A stretch of DNA of 64,000 bases from Macrocystis pyrifera (Eukaryota; Sar; Phaeophyceae; Laminariales; Laminariaceae), in assembly GCA_031763025.1 (NCBI GenBank), contig JASSKH010000014.1, positions 8,236,563-8,300,562 of the forward strand, given 5' to 3'. Below, piece after piece: positions 24,884 to 36,839 of this stretch (the first letter of the stretch is position 1; each line of letters opens with the position of its first letter). The position numbers and the translations under genes are program-made. The notes beneath the pieces are model-generated. The model searched no databases. It saw only the letters and a list, made by a program, of their open reading frames with translations, and had not been told where the DNA came from.

Positions 24884-25229
24884 AGCTCTCGATAATCGCG
24901 ATCGTGCCATCGTGCAGAAGCTGTGCGCGATAGAAAGCTAGGTGGCCTGCACAAAGCTTCTGAACTGGGTGACACTTAGCCTTCGACGCACAACTGCTAC
25001 TGTAGGTCACCCGAATTCATCCCGCCTCCAAAATTAAAGCAAAACCGCGGTACGTTCACATTTTGACTATAATATTTGCCATATGGTTCAAATATTGAAG
25101 AATTCGACGACTCGACGTTGCTACTCTCATCCACGGCGAGTCCAACTATCTCCAAGATGGCCCACCGGGCACCCGTGTGCTGGTGAGCTACATTCTGATA
25201 AGAGATGGTGGCGAAAAAATGCTCTGCAG
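24884..25229. promoter_or_regulatory. divergent promoter region between FKBP and MED20
   Basis: About 345 bases separate the proposed FKBP start (minus) from the proposed MED20 start (plus), so both promoters probably share it. No clear TATA box was found. If the FKBP ATG at 24910 is used, the gap is 319 bases. Confidence 0.45.
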
Positions 25230-28200
25230 ATGGCATATACTCATACGCCACTTCTTCCTATACAGCCTGGAACATCGGTGCGCCCTTTCCCTCCGCTCGT
25301 CCGCTGCCATGTTGTTGATAGCGTTTTCGGAAAGCCTGTAGCGCAAGAAGGAAGTCTCCAGGCCATCAGAAGTCTTGAGCAACACATTGTGCACGTGCTT
25401 GGTGCGGAATCTTTGGATCGCTGGACAATCGAGGTAAGACTGAGTACCGAGTACAGCAGTACCAATAATGCTGTACTTGTTCTTGCTACGAGTAGGCGGG
25501 TTGTCTATTCTACACCTTACGACAGTCCCGCGGAGCTTCGTGTTGTATAGCACATCGTATTCGTATGTATGTACTGCCGAGTGCTGCTGTACGCTGTATC
25601 CTCTACATACACGAACAAATGTGTTTTGCCTCGTTCTATCGTCCATGTAGGAGGACGGACGGGGGTATTGATGCACAGCGGAATTAATCAGTGGTCAACA
25701 CGGGCACCACGCTCTCGCACAGCAGTAGTACGTATACCTTCACAACTGACTTACCGGTATGTATTGGCGTAAACACAGGTGACCTATAAGCTGAAACAGA
25801 AGAAGAAGAAGGCAATGGGAAGCGAAATGAAATTCGGCGTAAACGTGTCGGCTCCTTTCATCGGCATGAAACGAGACGAGGGCAGTGACTACCCCTACGC
25901 GAAGCACGTGAGTGACGCACAGGACAACATGGCAATGGCAGAGAAATGAGAAAAACAGCAGTCCCATGAGTACTGCCGCGTTTTGTTTTAGCTCTTGGCG
26001 ACAATACTCCCGTACCTGTTATGCTCCTTCGTGTCTCAAAATGCGGGGTCTCAAAGCAGGGCTCCCCACCCCACCCCGCTACCGTACTGGCCTTGCTTTC
26101 TGTCACGCTAAGGGTTCAACGCTTCTTTAGTCCACTCATGTCGAAATGCCCTTCCAGTATTTGCAGATATACCGGGTACGTCATGGTAAAACCGCTGTAA
26201 ATAGTGTACGCGCAGGCCCGATAGTGCCCACATCAACGTCCAAAATGTCGTGTATATGTAGCCATCGAAACCTATGGATATCGCGTGCAAGCTTACGAGG
26301 CTCCAACTTGCACCACCATTTGCCACCTAATCGTTAGACACGTCGAATTTCTAAGCCTAACAACAGCAGGGCTTGCCCTAGACCCACATCGTTTTCCATG
26401 TCGCGAAATATGCGTAGCCCTTCGTGCAAAAGGCATGGCGTGATGCAGTAGAAGGGGCGGGTGCTGTAATGGAGAAGTCGACGTCGTCTTCCGGCTCAGG
26501 CCAAGCAGGTGCGCGTGACGGACCCGGTGTAAAAGTTGTTGACCGAGAGCTTTCTGGATGTAGGGAGCATCGGGCTGGAAGCCATCATAAGAGCGCTTAT
26601 CACCGATCAGCCTGGCGTTGTTCATCACTGTTCCTGACCTTGAACCCGGGCAGAGGAGGGTGCCCTGCGACGCGAGGGACTAAATTTCGCCTTGGTCTTG
26701 ACCTCCACGTTTCATGCAGCTCAGACGTGCGGTTTACCTCTCACCGCTGCCAACATCGCTGCTGTACCGCGGCGGCTTCATGTTACCCCAAGCAGCGTGC
26801 TTTACTTTGCTGGGCGTTGGACTGTTGGCGGCCGGTGTCCTGAGCTGTGTGGCTTGTGATTTCATCAATCGAAATGTTTAGATCGATTGCTGAGTTATCG
26901 TACCGTAAACTTTCTACAAAATTGATAACATCGTGTTAGGCAAAAATGTGCCCAACAAACAGTCGTTTATATGAAAAATCACGGCCGTCACTACACGTTG
27001 CGTGTATAACTTCGACCGATAGGGTTTTCACCTAAACGTCGATATGCGGGAGGTGTGATGGATGTGCGTACAAATGGGGCATTTGTGTACTAAAGACAGA
27101 ACCTGTCATGTTCATGATGCACGTGAGTATCCCTTCTGGCCTAGCTCTAGAGTTTTAATCGCCCTTCTCCTTTCCCGGTCATTCTTGTCTCGCTGCCGGC
27201 CAATACAGTATTGCGTTCGAAGAAGTGATCGTGGAACTCGGGTGTTGGTGGTACAAGAAATGGCAGAGGAGCCGCAAGGAGGCGAGTTGACCTTATCAGC
27301 GAAGGCGGTAGACACTGCAAATCTCGGAGACCGCTACGCTCATGTCGTCCGGCTTCAAATTCCAATAGCTATCCGTGTCGGCACCGCCTCGTGGGATCGC
27401 TAATACCTGGTACTCCTTTTTATCAGATTCGAAACGCCAGAACTTGAGTGTTGAGTGGGCACGGAGTACCTCTAGCAAGACAGGACGAGGTTGTAAATTG
27501 GAAAAGGGATACCGAGAGGTTTGGAGGGGAGTTCTGACCACAAAAAGTACATGCATTCTTGGTTGAAATGAAAAGAGCCTTGAAAAAATGTTCCTCAAGC
27601 AAAAATGAAAGACTGATTAGGTACCTGGTGTGTGATTTCTGATGGGTACAGCGTGGACACTGCTTTGCCTGTGTATCGCTCTTTAAATCAACCAAAAGCT
27701 TATTATCTACTTCAACGGCTGTCTGCTCCCGTAGCTAAAACTGTGTTTATGTTTCATATATATAGCTGCCGCTGACAGTTGAGTGTAATTTCAGGTTCTT
27801 CGCTGCCGCCGGAGGGAAAGCTGGTGCACGTCTTGGAGGGAACAGGCGATCTGGAGGCCGCCTTAGCTACGAAAGCCGGATTGGTAACAAGGTTAAAGGC
27901 AACTGTTGATGTGAGATATAATCGTTTACGGGCACTGTACCAGGTCTACCGGCAAGCACCCGCCGGTCTTGACTATTGCCACGCGTATACATGAAGTTTA
28001 ACTGACGGGCAATCGAATCCCATGAGAGTGCGAGTAATACTATTGATAGACCGGACGAATTGAACACGGTGAAGCTGCCTACTTTTATTTTTGCAAAGCT
28101 ATGTGCCATATTTCCCACCAAACTCACTTCATGATCTTAATAATCGCTTGACACTACTCGTACACTTACGAAGATCAGTTGTGTGCGCGTTTGCAGTCGC

Positions 28201-28841
28201 GGTGACTTCCGCTGTCCCCCTTTGGCGGTGTCTTCGCTTTTCCAGGGCCACGCCTATAGATTAGGCGACTTCGTCCTGAGGGTCGGGTCGTGCCGGAAAG
28301 GTGCCATCTACAGAGGGTTGGCCCTTGAGGTGAGAACATGATGGCCCTGCTCGATGAACCTAGACTATTTTGCCCAAGATATTGCTCAACGTAGAAATTG
28401 GTCGATGAGCACAATGAGGAAGAAGCGGACCAAGAAGTGGACCTCATTGCGATGCAACGCGAAAAAGGCTAAACATATGTGTAAAATGTTGGAGATCGCT
28501 GAGACCACAGGGCTTGGAATATGGTACATACATGCCAGGTATTGATAGACGTTTTATTACATACCAGGTACTATTAATAGGTACCTGGGATCAGATTCCA
28601 ATGAGTTTATCCTGCGCGTTTTTGAAAATGCCCCATATGACAGGTGGAATACACGCCTTGTTGCAGAGTGGCGGATGGACTGGCAATGATCGAGGCATTT
28701 CTTCCGTCCATTGACGAGGATGGGACGTTCGCGCCTACTAGCAACCTTCGCGACCCAACGACTTTTGGCTCCAACCCGCAGTTTTCAGTTAAACACACGG
28801 CGTTGCAGATAACCGATCTGTTCAATAAAGTATTTGTTTAA
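25230..28841 (+). CDS. MED20: Mediator complex subunit 20
   Basis: Six exons join in phase: 25230-25433, 25779-25907, 26433-26508, 27795-27883, 28246-28329, 28644-28841 (259 residues). MED20 is a head-module subunit of Mediator with a TBP-related beta-barrel fold, forming a heterodimer with MED18. The N-terminus shows VRCHVVDSV then AQEGSLQAIRSLEQHI, matching the first strand and helix of the family. The centre has PEGKLVHVLEG. The second half carries the best signature: GHAYRLGDFVLRVGS, RGLALEVEYTPC, then the C-terminal helix ALQITDLFNKV. Exons 2 and 3 (KLKQKKKKAMG and the Ser-rich GSGQAG region) form an insertion that I cannot match to other MED20 proteins; they are supported by splice phase. 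The ATG at 25230 directly follows a CTGCAG acceptor-like site, so it could instead be the 5' edge of a second exon. The human protein is about 212 residues. Confidence 0.85.
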
Positions 28842-29731
28842 CAAATCGAGCACGTGCAAACGCAGTATAAATTACCAGGCGAAGTTGGATTCGGTGGGTA
28901 CTTGAAAGTGCTACGCAATTATCAATGCTCAGCTGGGTTTTTTGGGTTTTTGCGGTAAATACATGTTGACGGTTGAACATTCTTCAAGGAGAACTTCCAT
29001 GAAATGCTGCGGTGACAAATAAGTTTCAACAGTCATAGTCGAACGCATCCATCGGTTCAAGTTCAAACGGGCAACCTCTCGCGATACGTTGCCCCATCCC
29101 CAACTGCACATGCTGCCATTGCTATTGCTACCCTGGTTCATAGGTGCAAGTGTCAGACTGCCCAAAGCCAAGTATATACATGCATCGCAACAAGTCCCGA
29201 CCGCCGCGGTATCGGTATGAACCGTATACTCCCCACACCGCAAACCTCTCGACCGCTCCTTGTTCGTGTCCGGGCGCGTGGGGAAATGTTCACAAAGCTA
29301 CCAGAAAATCCCCACCACGCCATAATGGATTGTACACACGCGTCCAATGGAAAAGCCCAAAGGAACCAAGACGAGCATTGCAAGTATCCAATCGGCGGTA
29401 CGGCATACACGCCGGCTTGGTCATTCGCTGTGACGTGTGCCTCTAGGGTTCAGGTGGTCATGTCGCCGAGCCTGGGAAGCACTACCCGATAAATGGACCT
29501 GAACAGACGGCGGGGCCATTAAACGGTGAACGAGTCGGTCAACTAAATAATGTGACTGCAGTCAAACAGGTCACAGGTGACAGCAATGCTATTATTAACA
29601 ATAGCTTGACGGGTGACGAAATACATAACATGTACCAGTGTACTGTACGTAAGTGTTGAACGACTTGGGCTCTCTGTACCCAATGTTCCAAACGCAGTAT
29701 CTGAAAGTGCCGTACGAGTAGGTAAAATTAC
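28842..29731. other. intergenic region downstream of MED20, no certain gene
   Basis: Open frames occur on both strands (for example minus 28929-29147 and plus 29217-29460), but none has a recognised domain, and exon joins to the putative exon at 29732-29812 do not agree in phase without a stop. One join gives a short minus-strand tail ending SDTCTYEPG. Confidence 0.4.
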
Positions 29732-29812
29732 CTGCATCTCGAAGACGTCCACGGCCCCGTCTTGTTTGACACTAAGCTGGACAGGCTTGCTCCCATCAAC
29801 AGAGATGTGTTT
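29732..29812 (-). CDS. possible orphan internal exon of an unidentified minus-strand gene
   Basis: A 27-codon frame (KHISVDGSKPVQLSVKQ..., ending DVFEMQ) is bounded by an AG acceptor and a good GTAATT donor on the minus strand, phase 0 at both ends. Its composition looks coding. No family is recognised and neighbouring exons are not secure. Confidence 0.3.
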
Positions 29813-30025
29813 CTTCAAGTAGGATCGCGAGAAAGGGCCAAACGAGACAGTTGGAGACAACGAGACACCAGAAAAAGCAGTTGATATTTCGACATACAAT
29901 CGTGTCACGGTGCGACAGGCGTGCTGGCGCCTTGGTCTACTCTGCTTGGGCTCAACAGGTCACTTTTTAAGTTCAATATACAGCACGATATAAATTGTTG
30001 ATATATTATTAATAGGAGACAACGG

Positions 30026-30356
30026 CGTCCCCGGTGGCTTGGTAAGTGGTCCGCGAGCCTATCAAGATCAATTTCGTGGGTTCGAGTCTCACCGAGTGCA
30101 TGCTCGTAGGGACTTTGTCTTGCATAAAAATTGATTACCGGAAAGCGCGAGAGAATGAGTTAGCTGTACATTCGATGAAGAAAATCGACGAGCAGTGGGA
30201 ATGCTGAACCCTATGCGCGACCAAAAATAAAGGCACGTACCGGGGGGAGAAGGGACGACACCTGTGACCACGGCTTGTCCAGAAGATCGCTGAGGGTAAA
30301 ACCTCCTACGAGTTGGGCTGGAATGTAAAAGTGATGAGTATCAAACAAAAAAAAAA
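30026..30356 (+). mobile_element. SINE family A, reference copy
   Basis: Begins GGCGTCCCCGGTGGC with a tRNA-like head (A-box GGCTTGGTAAGTGG, B-box GGGTTCGAGTCTCACC), continues through about 230 bases of unrelated body, and ends in a ten-A tail at about 30345-30355. Length is about 330 bp. Head, body and tail are shared with 8665-8996 and 24035-24366, which supports a tRNA-derived, LINE-mobilised SINE. Confidence 0.87.
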
Positions 30357-31244
30357 TACTACTAATACATTACCAGTTAATTTTTTTGCTTTGTTTAAAG
30401 GACCAACGGGTGGGTGACATAAATTTATTGATGACTAGAGTTATTGTTGGATTTGATGATTCATACTTAACTCAAAAGACACTCATTAGTTTCCACTTCC
30501 GAGGAACACGGTATATTACTTTGTACGAAATTGACTTTTTTCCGGAATACTATACTTTTCTCGTCCGGCCGCGGGTCTTCTTTCGCACTCTAGGCTGCGT
30601 GGCATACAGGGAGCCTGCGTGTACACCACGGCGCAAATGAGAGCCCCGGCCGAGGTCCGTGGCGCGTGCTCTGCGCCTCCGAAGTCGAGAACTCTGGTAA
30701 ATTACGGGGAGTCATTCCGACCTGCTAGCGCCTAGGAGGACAATGGAGATCCCACAAGCTTAAATATATTTGTCTGCTGCTGGCTGTATCATGTCTGATC
30801 ACACCGTCCCTCGAGCTCTCTACAGAGGCAGCCACGGCACAGCAACAGTCGTTCATCAAGCTCCCCCTTTGGTGGCGGCCACGGATAGCGCATTTTGTGT
30901 GTGTGGGCCGTGATTCTTGTTGAGCTAGGAAGTAGGAGCGAACACCAGAAATGTGCAATTAAGTGGATGCTGCGCAGGGGCAGGACGACGATTCGTACGA
31001 ACGTACGAACTCACACTTCCTCCGTATTTCAAAAGCAACGCGCAGCCACGGTGCGCACTACAACAGCAGCATCAGCAGCAGTACAACAGCGGTGTTCGTA
31101 TAGTATATGTGTGCTCACCAGGAGATAACAGCAGTACAATTTTAACATACAGCACAAGTCGTCCAACCTCGTCCTGCCACAGCAGTGTACACAGTGCTTA
31201 CTGGGAGTAAATAGGGATGACTGACGATGATTGATGCTGCTCCC
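30357..31244. other. no gene; AT-rich then CAG/GTA-rich intergenic DNA
   Basis: The first 200 bases are AT-rich. From about 31060 the sequence is dominated by CAGCAG, GTACAACAG and related short repeats. The open frames have no recognisable product. Confidence 0.5.
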
Positions 31245-31305
31245 ACCAATTTCAACTTGCGATACCCCCGGGATTTCAAGTCAACGACATCCCGCTTCCT
31301 GCTGC
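31245..31305 (+). repeat. family F repeat fragment
   Basis: Shares TTTCAACTTGCGATACCCCC and ACATCCCG with 32020-32130 and 45690-45770. Confidence 0.5.
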
Positions 31306-31439
31306 GGGGCCCGCTGGGGGGCGGGGCGTGCACAGTACGGTGTAAGCGTTGGCCCCGGGCGGGCTCCGTGGCACATGCTCTTGGTGGTCAAGGTCGCATG
31401 ACCCAGCAAGCAATTCAGGGAATGGGCTCCACACTTCCG

Positions 31440-31960
31440 AAGCGAAATCACTAGTAGTCGTAGTAGTATAGCAGTCTGTAGCGTGCATGCTGCTTCTACC
31501 TGTACTACAAACAGTAAATCTATCTGCGTAGTAGTGGTTCCGCTTGCATGCTACGTCGCCGTTGTATGGAAGCTTTAGTATTATAGGACCAGTAGTAGTA
31601 GGTATAATAGTGCAGTATGTATTCATGCTGCTTCTACCTGTACTGCATCTACATATTACTGGTGGTGTATAGTAACAACAGCAGAGTAGTAGTTATGCCC
31701 CAACCCATGGTACCGCGTGGTTATTTGACCTCTCCGTTTACCATGAGGTTGTCTGTATTGTTAAGCGGTCAGCAGTACTACTTACTGTAGTAGTATACTT
31801 GGTAGTAGTAGTGTGCCAGGTAGTATTTTGTAGAGTGCATGCTGCTTCAAACGGTACTACATCTATCTGCGTAGTAGTGGTAGTGGTGTATAGTGATGGT
31901 ATAGTAGTCAACCCAAGGTACCGCTTGCATGGTGTACAGTAGTATTCACCGCAGAAAGAG
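31440..31960 (+). repeat. degenerate tandem repeat rich in GTAGTAG / GCATGCTGC
   Basis: Three diverged units share GCATGCTGCTTC, a following ACCTGTACT or ACGGTACTACA block, and TCTATCTGCGTAGTAGTGG, near 31485, 31625 and 31837. GTA trinucleotides fill the gaps. No coding potential. Confidence 0.65.
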
Positions 31961-32019
31961 TAGTACTCAGTTCCTGCCGACTACTATTAATACTGCTCTT
32001 TCCTTCAAGTAATACGCTA

Positions 32020-32130
32020 ACCCATGGCTCCCGTTTCCACCAAGAACAGCTACACTGGTGTTACCTGTGACTCCCGTTTCCGCTTGCGACGCCCCCGGCA
32101 TTTCATGTTACCCACATCCCGAAGGGGAAC
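32020..32130 (+). repeat. family F repeat copy
   Basis: Contains GTGTTACCTGTGACTCCCG, CTTGCGACGCCCCCGGCAT and CCCACATCCCGAAGGGG, parallel to 45690-45770. Confidence 0.6.
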
Positions 32131-32549
32131 CTTACATACTGTATGTATACAATACACATCATGTTATCTCTTCCAAATCTGTAGTCTGTACAGCATGCAG
32201 CATGGGCAAACAACCTGTCAGGATACGCACAATGTCTGCTCGCTGTTTATAGCCCTACAGAAAATAAAGCTTCCGCTTGCATCAGCATATTATACATACG
32301 TACAAGGTACCAGGTATACATCTGGAAACAAAAAAAGAACTCAGCTGTGAGACTAATGGTAGTGGAAACACGATGTTGCAAAAAAATGTTTCCAAACTCC
32401 TAGTGTTTCTTCCAACAAATAGCTCAAGTTATTATCATAACGCCCCTGTGGGAAAAAGGGAAGTCTTTTTTATTTTTCTTATTTTTTTCACACGGCTGCA
32501 CGCGGCGCAATTTTTTTAGTCTCGTTTTAACTTGTGGTAAAAAAACAGC

Positions 32550-32970
32550 TCATGCGACGATAGACCTTCGATCTCGGCATAGAGTCAACCCATGATCAAC
32601 CCGTTATGTGTCGGCCAAGGCCAATGAATGCCGATGACGACCTCGAAGATATCAGGTGGATCTGTTGTCTAGGGCGTGAGAGCTTGCCAGCAGCGTCCTA
32701 CGCTCTTCCCTCAAACCTGAAAATGCTACTGGTACATTTTTTGCCATCCGAGAGCGATCGAGAATTATGTCGTTGTTTTTTACACACCGGCGGCCAAAGG
32801 TTCCATACGCCTGGCCAGCGCCCGCCACATACCACCAGCCATTGTGTGAACTCTGCCTCGGGTGGGTCGGAGCCCCTAACGAGTGCGCCCGTTCATAGCT
32901 CATGACGCGGCGTTTGTTTTGTCGATCGATGTCTGTCGAGGACTCGGAATCTCGCCGCTTCGAATTGTAT
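32550..32970 (-). repeat. dispersed repeat family B, copy 3
   Basis: Runs from GCGACGATAGACCTTCGATC through GGCCAAGGCCAATGA, CTAGGGCGTGAGAGCTTG and CGCCACATACCACC to TTTGTCGATCGATGTCTGTC and GAATCTCGCCGCTTCGAA. This defines the far family end shared with 52745. Confidence 0.75.
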
Positions 32971-33894
32971 ATTTTGCTGAGTTCTCTCTAGCAGATTTTG
33001 CCCCAGCATCTGCCCAGAAGTTGTTTTTTCGGTTTTTTTTTTTCCGGAGTTGGATTGTTGTAAATATCGTGCTCATAGCGACCGGTACTGCAATATTACG
33101 GTATCTTACATATTCAAACTTTTCATGTAAACATCGTGTTTGCATTGTCATCGGTCTGAGATCGAAAAATCCTACACAGTCGTGGTCCCGATATAGCGGT
33201 CCAGGCCGAGAGATCGAAGAGATATCGAAGCCTGGTGATAAGCCGAGACCGCAGCAGCAAGCAGTCGCTCGAAACAAACGTGTGTCACAAAAAAAAACAA
33301 CAACCTCGATGTCTACAGTAGCCGTTTCCGCAAGATCCACTTAAACGAGAGCAGTTCAGGGTCGCTGCGTTCGGCGGCGCCGCGCGACCCCGAGAATGCG
33401 CGCGCGGGAACGTACCCGACGGAGGCCAGCGAACACAACCTGCGAAGAGAGCGGGCGGGAAAGCGGGGGCGAGGCCGAGACCGGATGCCAACGGATCCTG
33501 GTCTCAGGCCGAGACGATAGACGAAACTTTCGAGATCTCCAGCTCTCTCTCAGCGTTCGAGAAGGGTTATTTATTACGGCGAATATCATGTTGTCATGTT
33601 TTCGCCCGGGAGAAGGTTTTTCCGTTATTCCGACCGCGAGAACCGCTGTTGTGGAAAAGTCCGATATAACGTAGTGATCTCGCTATATCGGGTCCAAGTG
33701 ACGACAAGCGATTTGGGAACCGCTGCATGGGGAGGTTAGCTATTCACGGCATCGCTAATACTGGAACTTCCACTGTACTCGTACATCCGAGTACTTAGGT
33801 ATCTCAGATGTGGATCGACCAGATAAAAAACGAGCACAAGTTAATGTTTTACGGGCACTATGTATACTACGACGGTACTGCTGCTGTGCCAGTA
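32971..33894. other. no gene recognised
   Basis: Contains a T-rich stretch (33020-33050) and a GC-rich block (33355-33500) with frames open on both strands but no domain. It may be old transposon debris. Confidence 0.45.
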
Positions 33895-34320
33895 CGGAAC
33901 ACTACAGTAGAGTTGTACCCCGTTCGTCTAATACCCGAGTGCCGACGGGCAATACCCAGGCCTGTCACTATCCGTTCGGGTACGCCTAGGACTTATACCC
34001 GGGTACCCGGTGATTTACGTGTCCCCGGGTCGATATCCCTCACCATATCTCCCACAAATCCTCTAACTAAACATTATTAGAAAAAGCTGTCAAGGTTTCC
34101 AACACGCACAGTGTATTTGGACTCGGGTACCGGGTGATTTACGTGTCCCTGGTGCGATAACCCCTACTATACCTCCGAGAGTGCGTGTTGGAGACCCTGA
34201 CAGCTTTTTCTGAGATATTGTATAGGGTTCCAGGAGGTATGAAGCCTGTTGCATCGGGGACACGTGAATCACCGGGTCCAAATACCCGGCGGGTAGTAGC
34301 ACCTTTGTTGCATTGCCCAC
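33895..34320 (+). repeat. family E repeat with internal inverted repeat
   Basis: Carries AGAGTTGTACCCCG and CCGGGTACCCGG, then a stem-loop at about 34080-34212 whose arms begin AAAAAGCTGTCA and end TGACAGCTTTTTC and include TCCAACACGCAC / GTGCGTGTTGGA. A diverged repeat of the GATTTACGTGTCC block occurs twice on one side and inverted near 34257-34280. Confidence 0.6.
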
Positions 34321-35714
34321 AAAATCTTTTTCAAGTTGCTATAAAAAACGCGAATATTTTTGAAACAGGGGTTTGGCAGAGATCAGCCCCAGGCAGGGCC
34401 TTTTGAGGCACTTTTCACGGTCACCGTGCTACCCACTGAAGCCCCCAAATGACACAGACAGGACGCTCAGAGGAACTCAACAAAGTCATGATAGAGCCTG
34501 TTCTGTGGCTGGTTGTCGCTTGGCCGTCCTAGGGTTGGATACATTGGGTTCATCGCAGCTTCAAGCAAACGGCAGCTTCGGCCTAGGCAATTGCGCCGCC
34601 CGAGTAGACCATTTTCACGGCCGAGGTCCATCTCGAAGACCTTGACGAAATTGACCAGATTTCCGTCTGTGTGCTTGCACACAGCCAGCCATGTCATTTC
34701 CGCCTTGCGAATAGGGATCGAACCTCCAGCTGCCACGGTCGACCTGAGAATGATGCCTAAAAAATCACAAAAACACAAAACGGCTATCCTGCTCCCGCTT
34801 GTGCCGACAGTCGAAACATGTCAAATAACTCCGTTTTCTGTCCCGACGCATACGCAGACACGTGGTGCGTGCTGGCCTTGCTAACACAGCAGCTGCTGTA
34901 ATTTTGGGAAGAGCAGCGGCAGAGCGACGGAGAATGTTCTACGCTTCTGCTGCCGGGCTAAGACCTACTCAATATCATTGAAAGGACGATTTGTATTGAA
35001 TAATTTTATGCTAACGGTCCCTATATTTCGGGTCAGAGTGTACTAAAATTACCAAGGAAAATGGCACGAGTACGATACGAGCATATTTTTCTACAGCAAC
35101 CAAAAATACAGTGGCTCCAATACAGGAAAAACACATTCAAACGCCTGGAAGAATATTTTTACCCATTTTCAAACGTTAGCGACGGGGTCCGACGGGAAGC
35201 AGGGCACGCTGCCGCTTTGCCACCGTCACGGGAGTGCACCAAAGAGCCCATATCCGCCTTGCCAAATATTGGATCAATGGGAAAATTTGGAGCTAGAGCA
35301 GAAAGACGAAATATCGGTGAGGAAAACAACGGAAGTAGAGGTGCTTACTCATAGAGGAATTTATTTGAATGTATAATTGGCGAAAAATAGTGTTTTTTGT
35401 GGGCAATGCAACACAAGTGAGTATGTCTTACCAGTAGATCAGATAAGACTTACCAGGTACTAGGTACCTGGTACTGATATTAACGTCCCAGGTATCGCGC
35501 GGAGGTCATAATATTATACCCACAATAACACGACACGCACACGACGTATTACATGGAGGGGAACCAATAACAATAAAAAAAAATCGGTGAGGAGGAGAGA
35601 GCGAACAGAAAACACTTGAACGTCGTCTGGTCATCGCCATAGGATGCATACAGGTGATTTCATACTATTTTTTCTCCGCTCTCTTCTGTGTGCTTGTCCA
35701 CTTTATTGCCCGTA
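34321..35714. other. no certain gene; isolated open frames
   Basis: Open frames at 34470-34780 (minus) and 35061-35354 (plus) have fairly coding-like composition but no recognised family and no splice-consistent neighbours. TACCAGGTAC-type palindromes cluster at 35450-35480. Confidence 0.4.
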
Positions 35715-35860
35715 TGAACAGCTCTGTATATTGCCCGGGTACCCACCCGCACTATTCGGGGCATGTGTTCCTCAAGAAACGGTTGCCCGGCCACGGGTAC
35801 GGGAAAAACATCTGAAAAAGTCCGAGACCCGACGGGGTACAACTCTACAACTGTACGCAA
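35715..35860 (-). repeat. family E repeat copy
   Basis: Reverse-oriented: CCCGGGTACCC near 35730, GGCCACGGGTACGGG near 35790, and GACGGGGTACAACTCTA at the end. Confidence 0.55.
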
Positions 35861-36259
35861 GTAATAGCACTGCACCTGTATCATGTGTACATTCAGTAGA
35901 AGTTCGTTGACTATATTAACGTTGTTGGCATGCATCACACCTCGTCTATACAGTTGGTAATAGGTGGCCCCTTCGATGAGCCTCGTATAGTGCGTCGGGC
36001 CGCCAGGGTCCCTAGAAAAACAACCTACTGCTGTAGTATTGCACAAGTCCACAAGTCCACCCCGGCACGCAGCGCAGTCGCGGCTGCTGCGCGCACACAG
36101 TGTCACACATGGGAGCCGGCCAAACTGCGCTCCTGGGTCTATGTTCTGCTGCGCTAACAGTTTTTATGCTGGCCAATATCGTGCAGGAGAGCTGCTCTTG
36201 ACCGGTTGGGTGGCTGGGACGAGCGTGGCTGGTGGGCCTCCAAACAGCAGTATATACAG

Positions 36260-36665
36260 CATCAGCGCTGAACAACACCAAGAGGGCCCAGCTCTACGCC
36301 GTTGAACAAGAACGCTAGGAGTGGGCACTTCTGCTTCTGCTTCTGCTGCTGCTGTTGTGTTGGTTTGTGATTGGGACCCGTTTCGAGCTGTCTGGAGCCG
36401 ATTTTCTACGAGGTCACCAAACCAACACATATCACAAACGAGCACCCAGGTACAGACAACTAATAGCAGCACAGCACCAGGGCTGAACAACACCAGGAGG
36501 TCCCAGCTGTACGCCGTTGCACAGGAAGGCTAGGGATGATCGCTTCTGCTGCCGCTGCGGTGCTGCTGCGTTCAGCTGTGCTCCTGCTGTTGTGTTATGT
36601 TGGTTCTTTATTGGGACCCGTTTCGAGCTGGCCGAAGTCGATTTTCTACGACATCCATCAACAAC
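36260..36665 (+). repeat. local segmental duplication, two units of about 200-220 bp
   Basis: Units near 36265-36430 and 36480-36660 share GCTGAACAACACCA, CCCAGCT-TACGCCGTTG, a CTG-rich block, TTGGGACCCGTTTCGAGCTG and GATTTTCTACGA. Each has a CTGCTGCTG-type core. Confidence 0.7.
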
Positions 36666-36839
36666 TATTAATACTGCCGTCTACCATCCAGCAACGCACA
36701 CAGTTGACGACAGGTACAAATATCCTGCCGCGCGAGTTGCTAACGGCAGCTGTACTATCGTACAGCGACGTCCGTCAACACCTATGGACCCTATTTAGGG
36801 ATCTGGGTCCCTTAAAGTGGACGTCACTGATTTAAGCAT

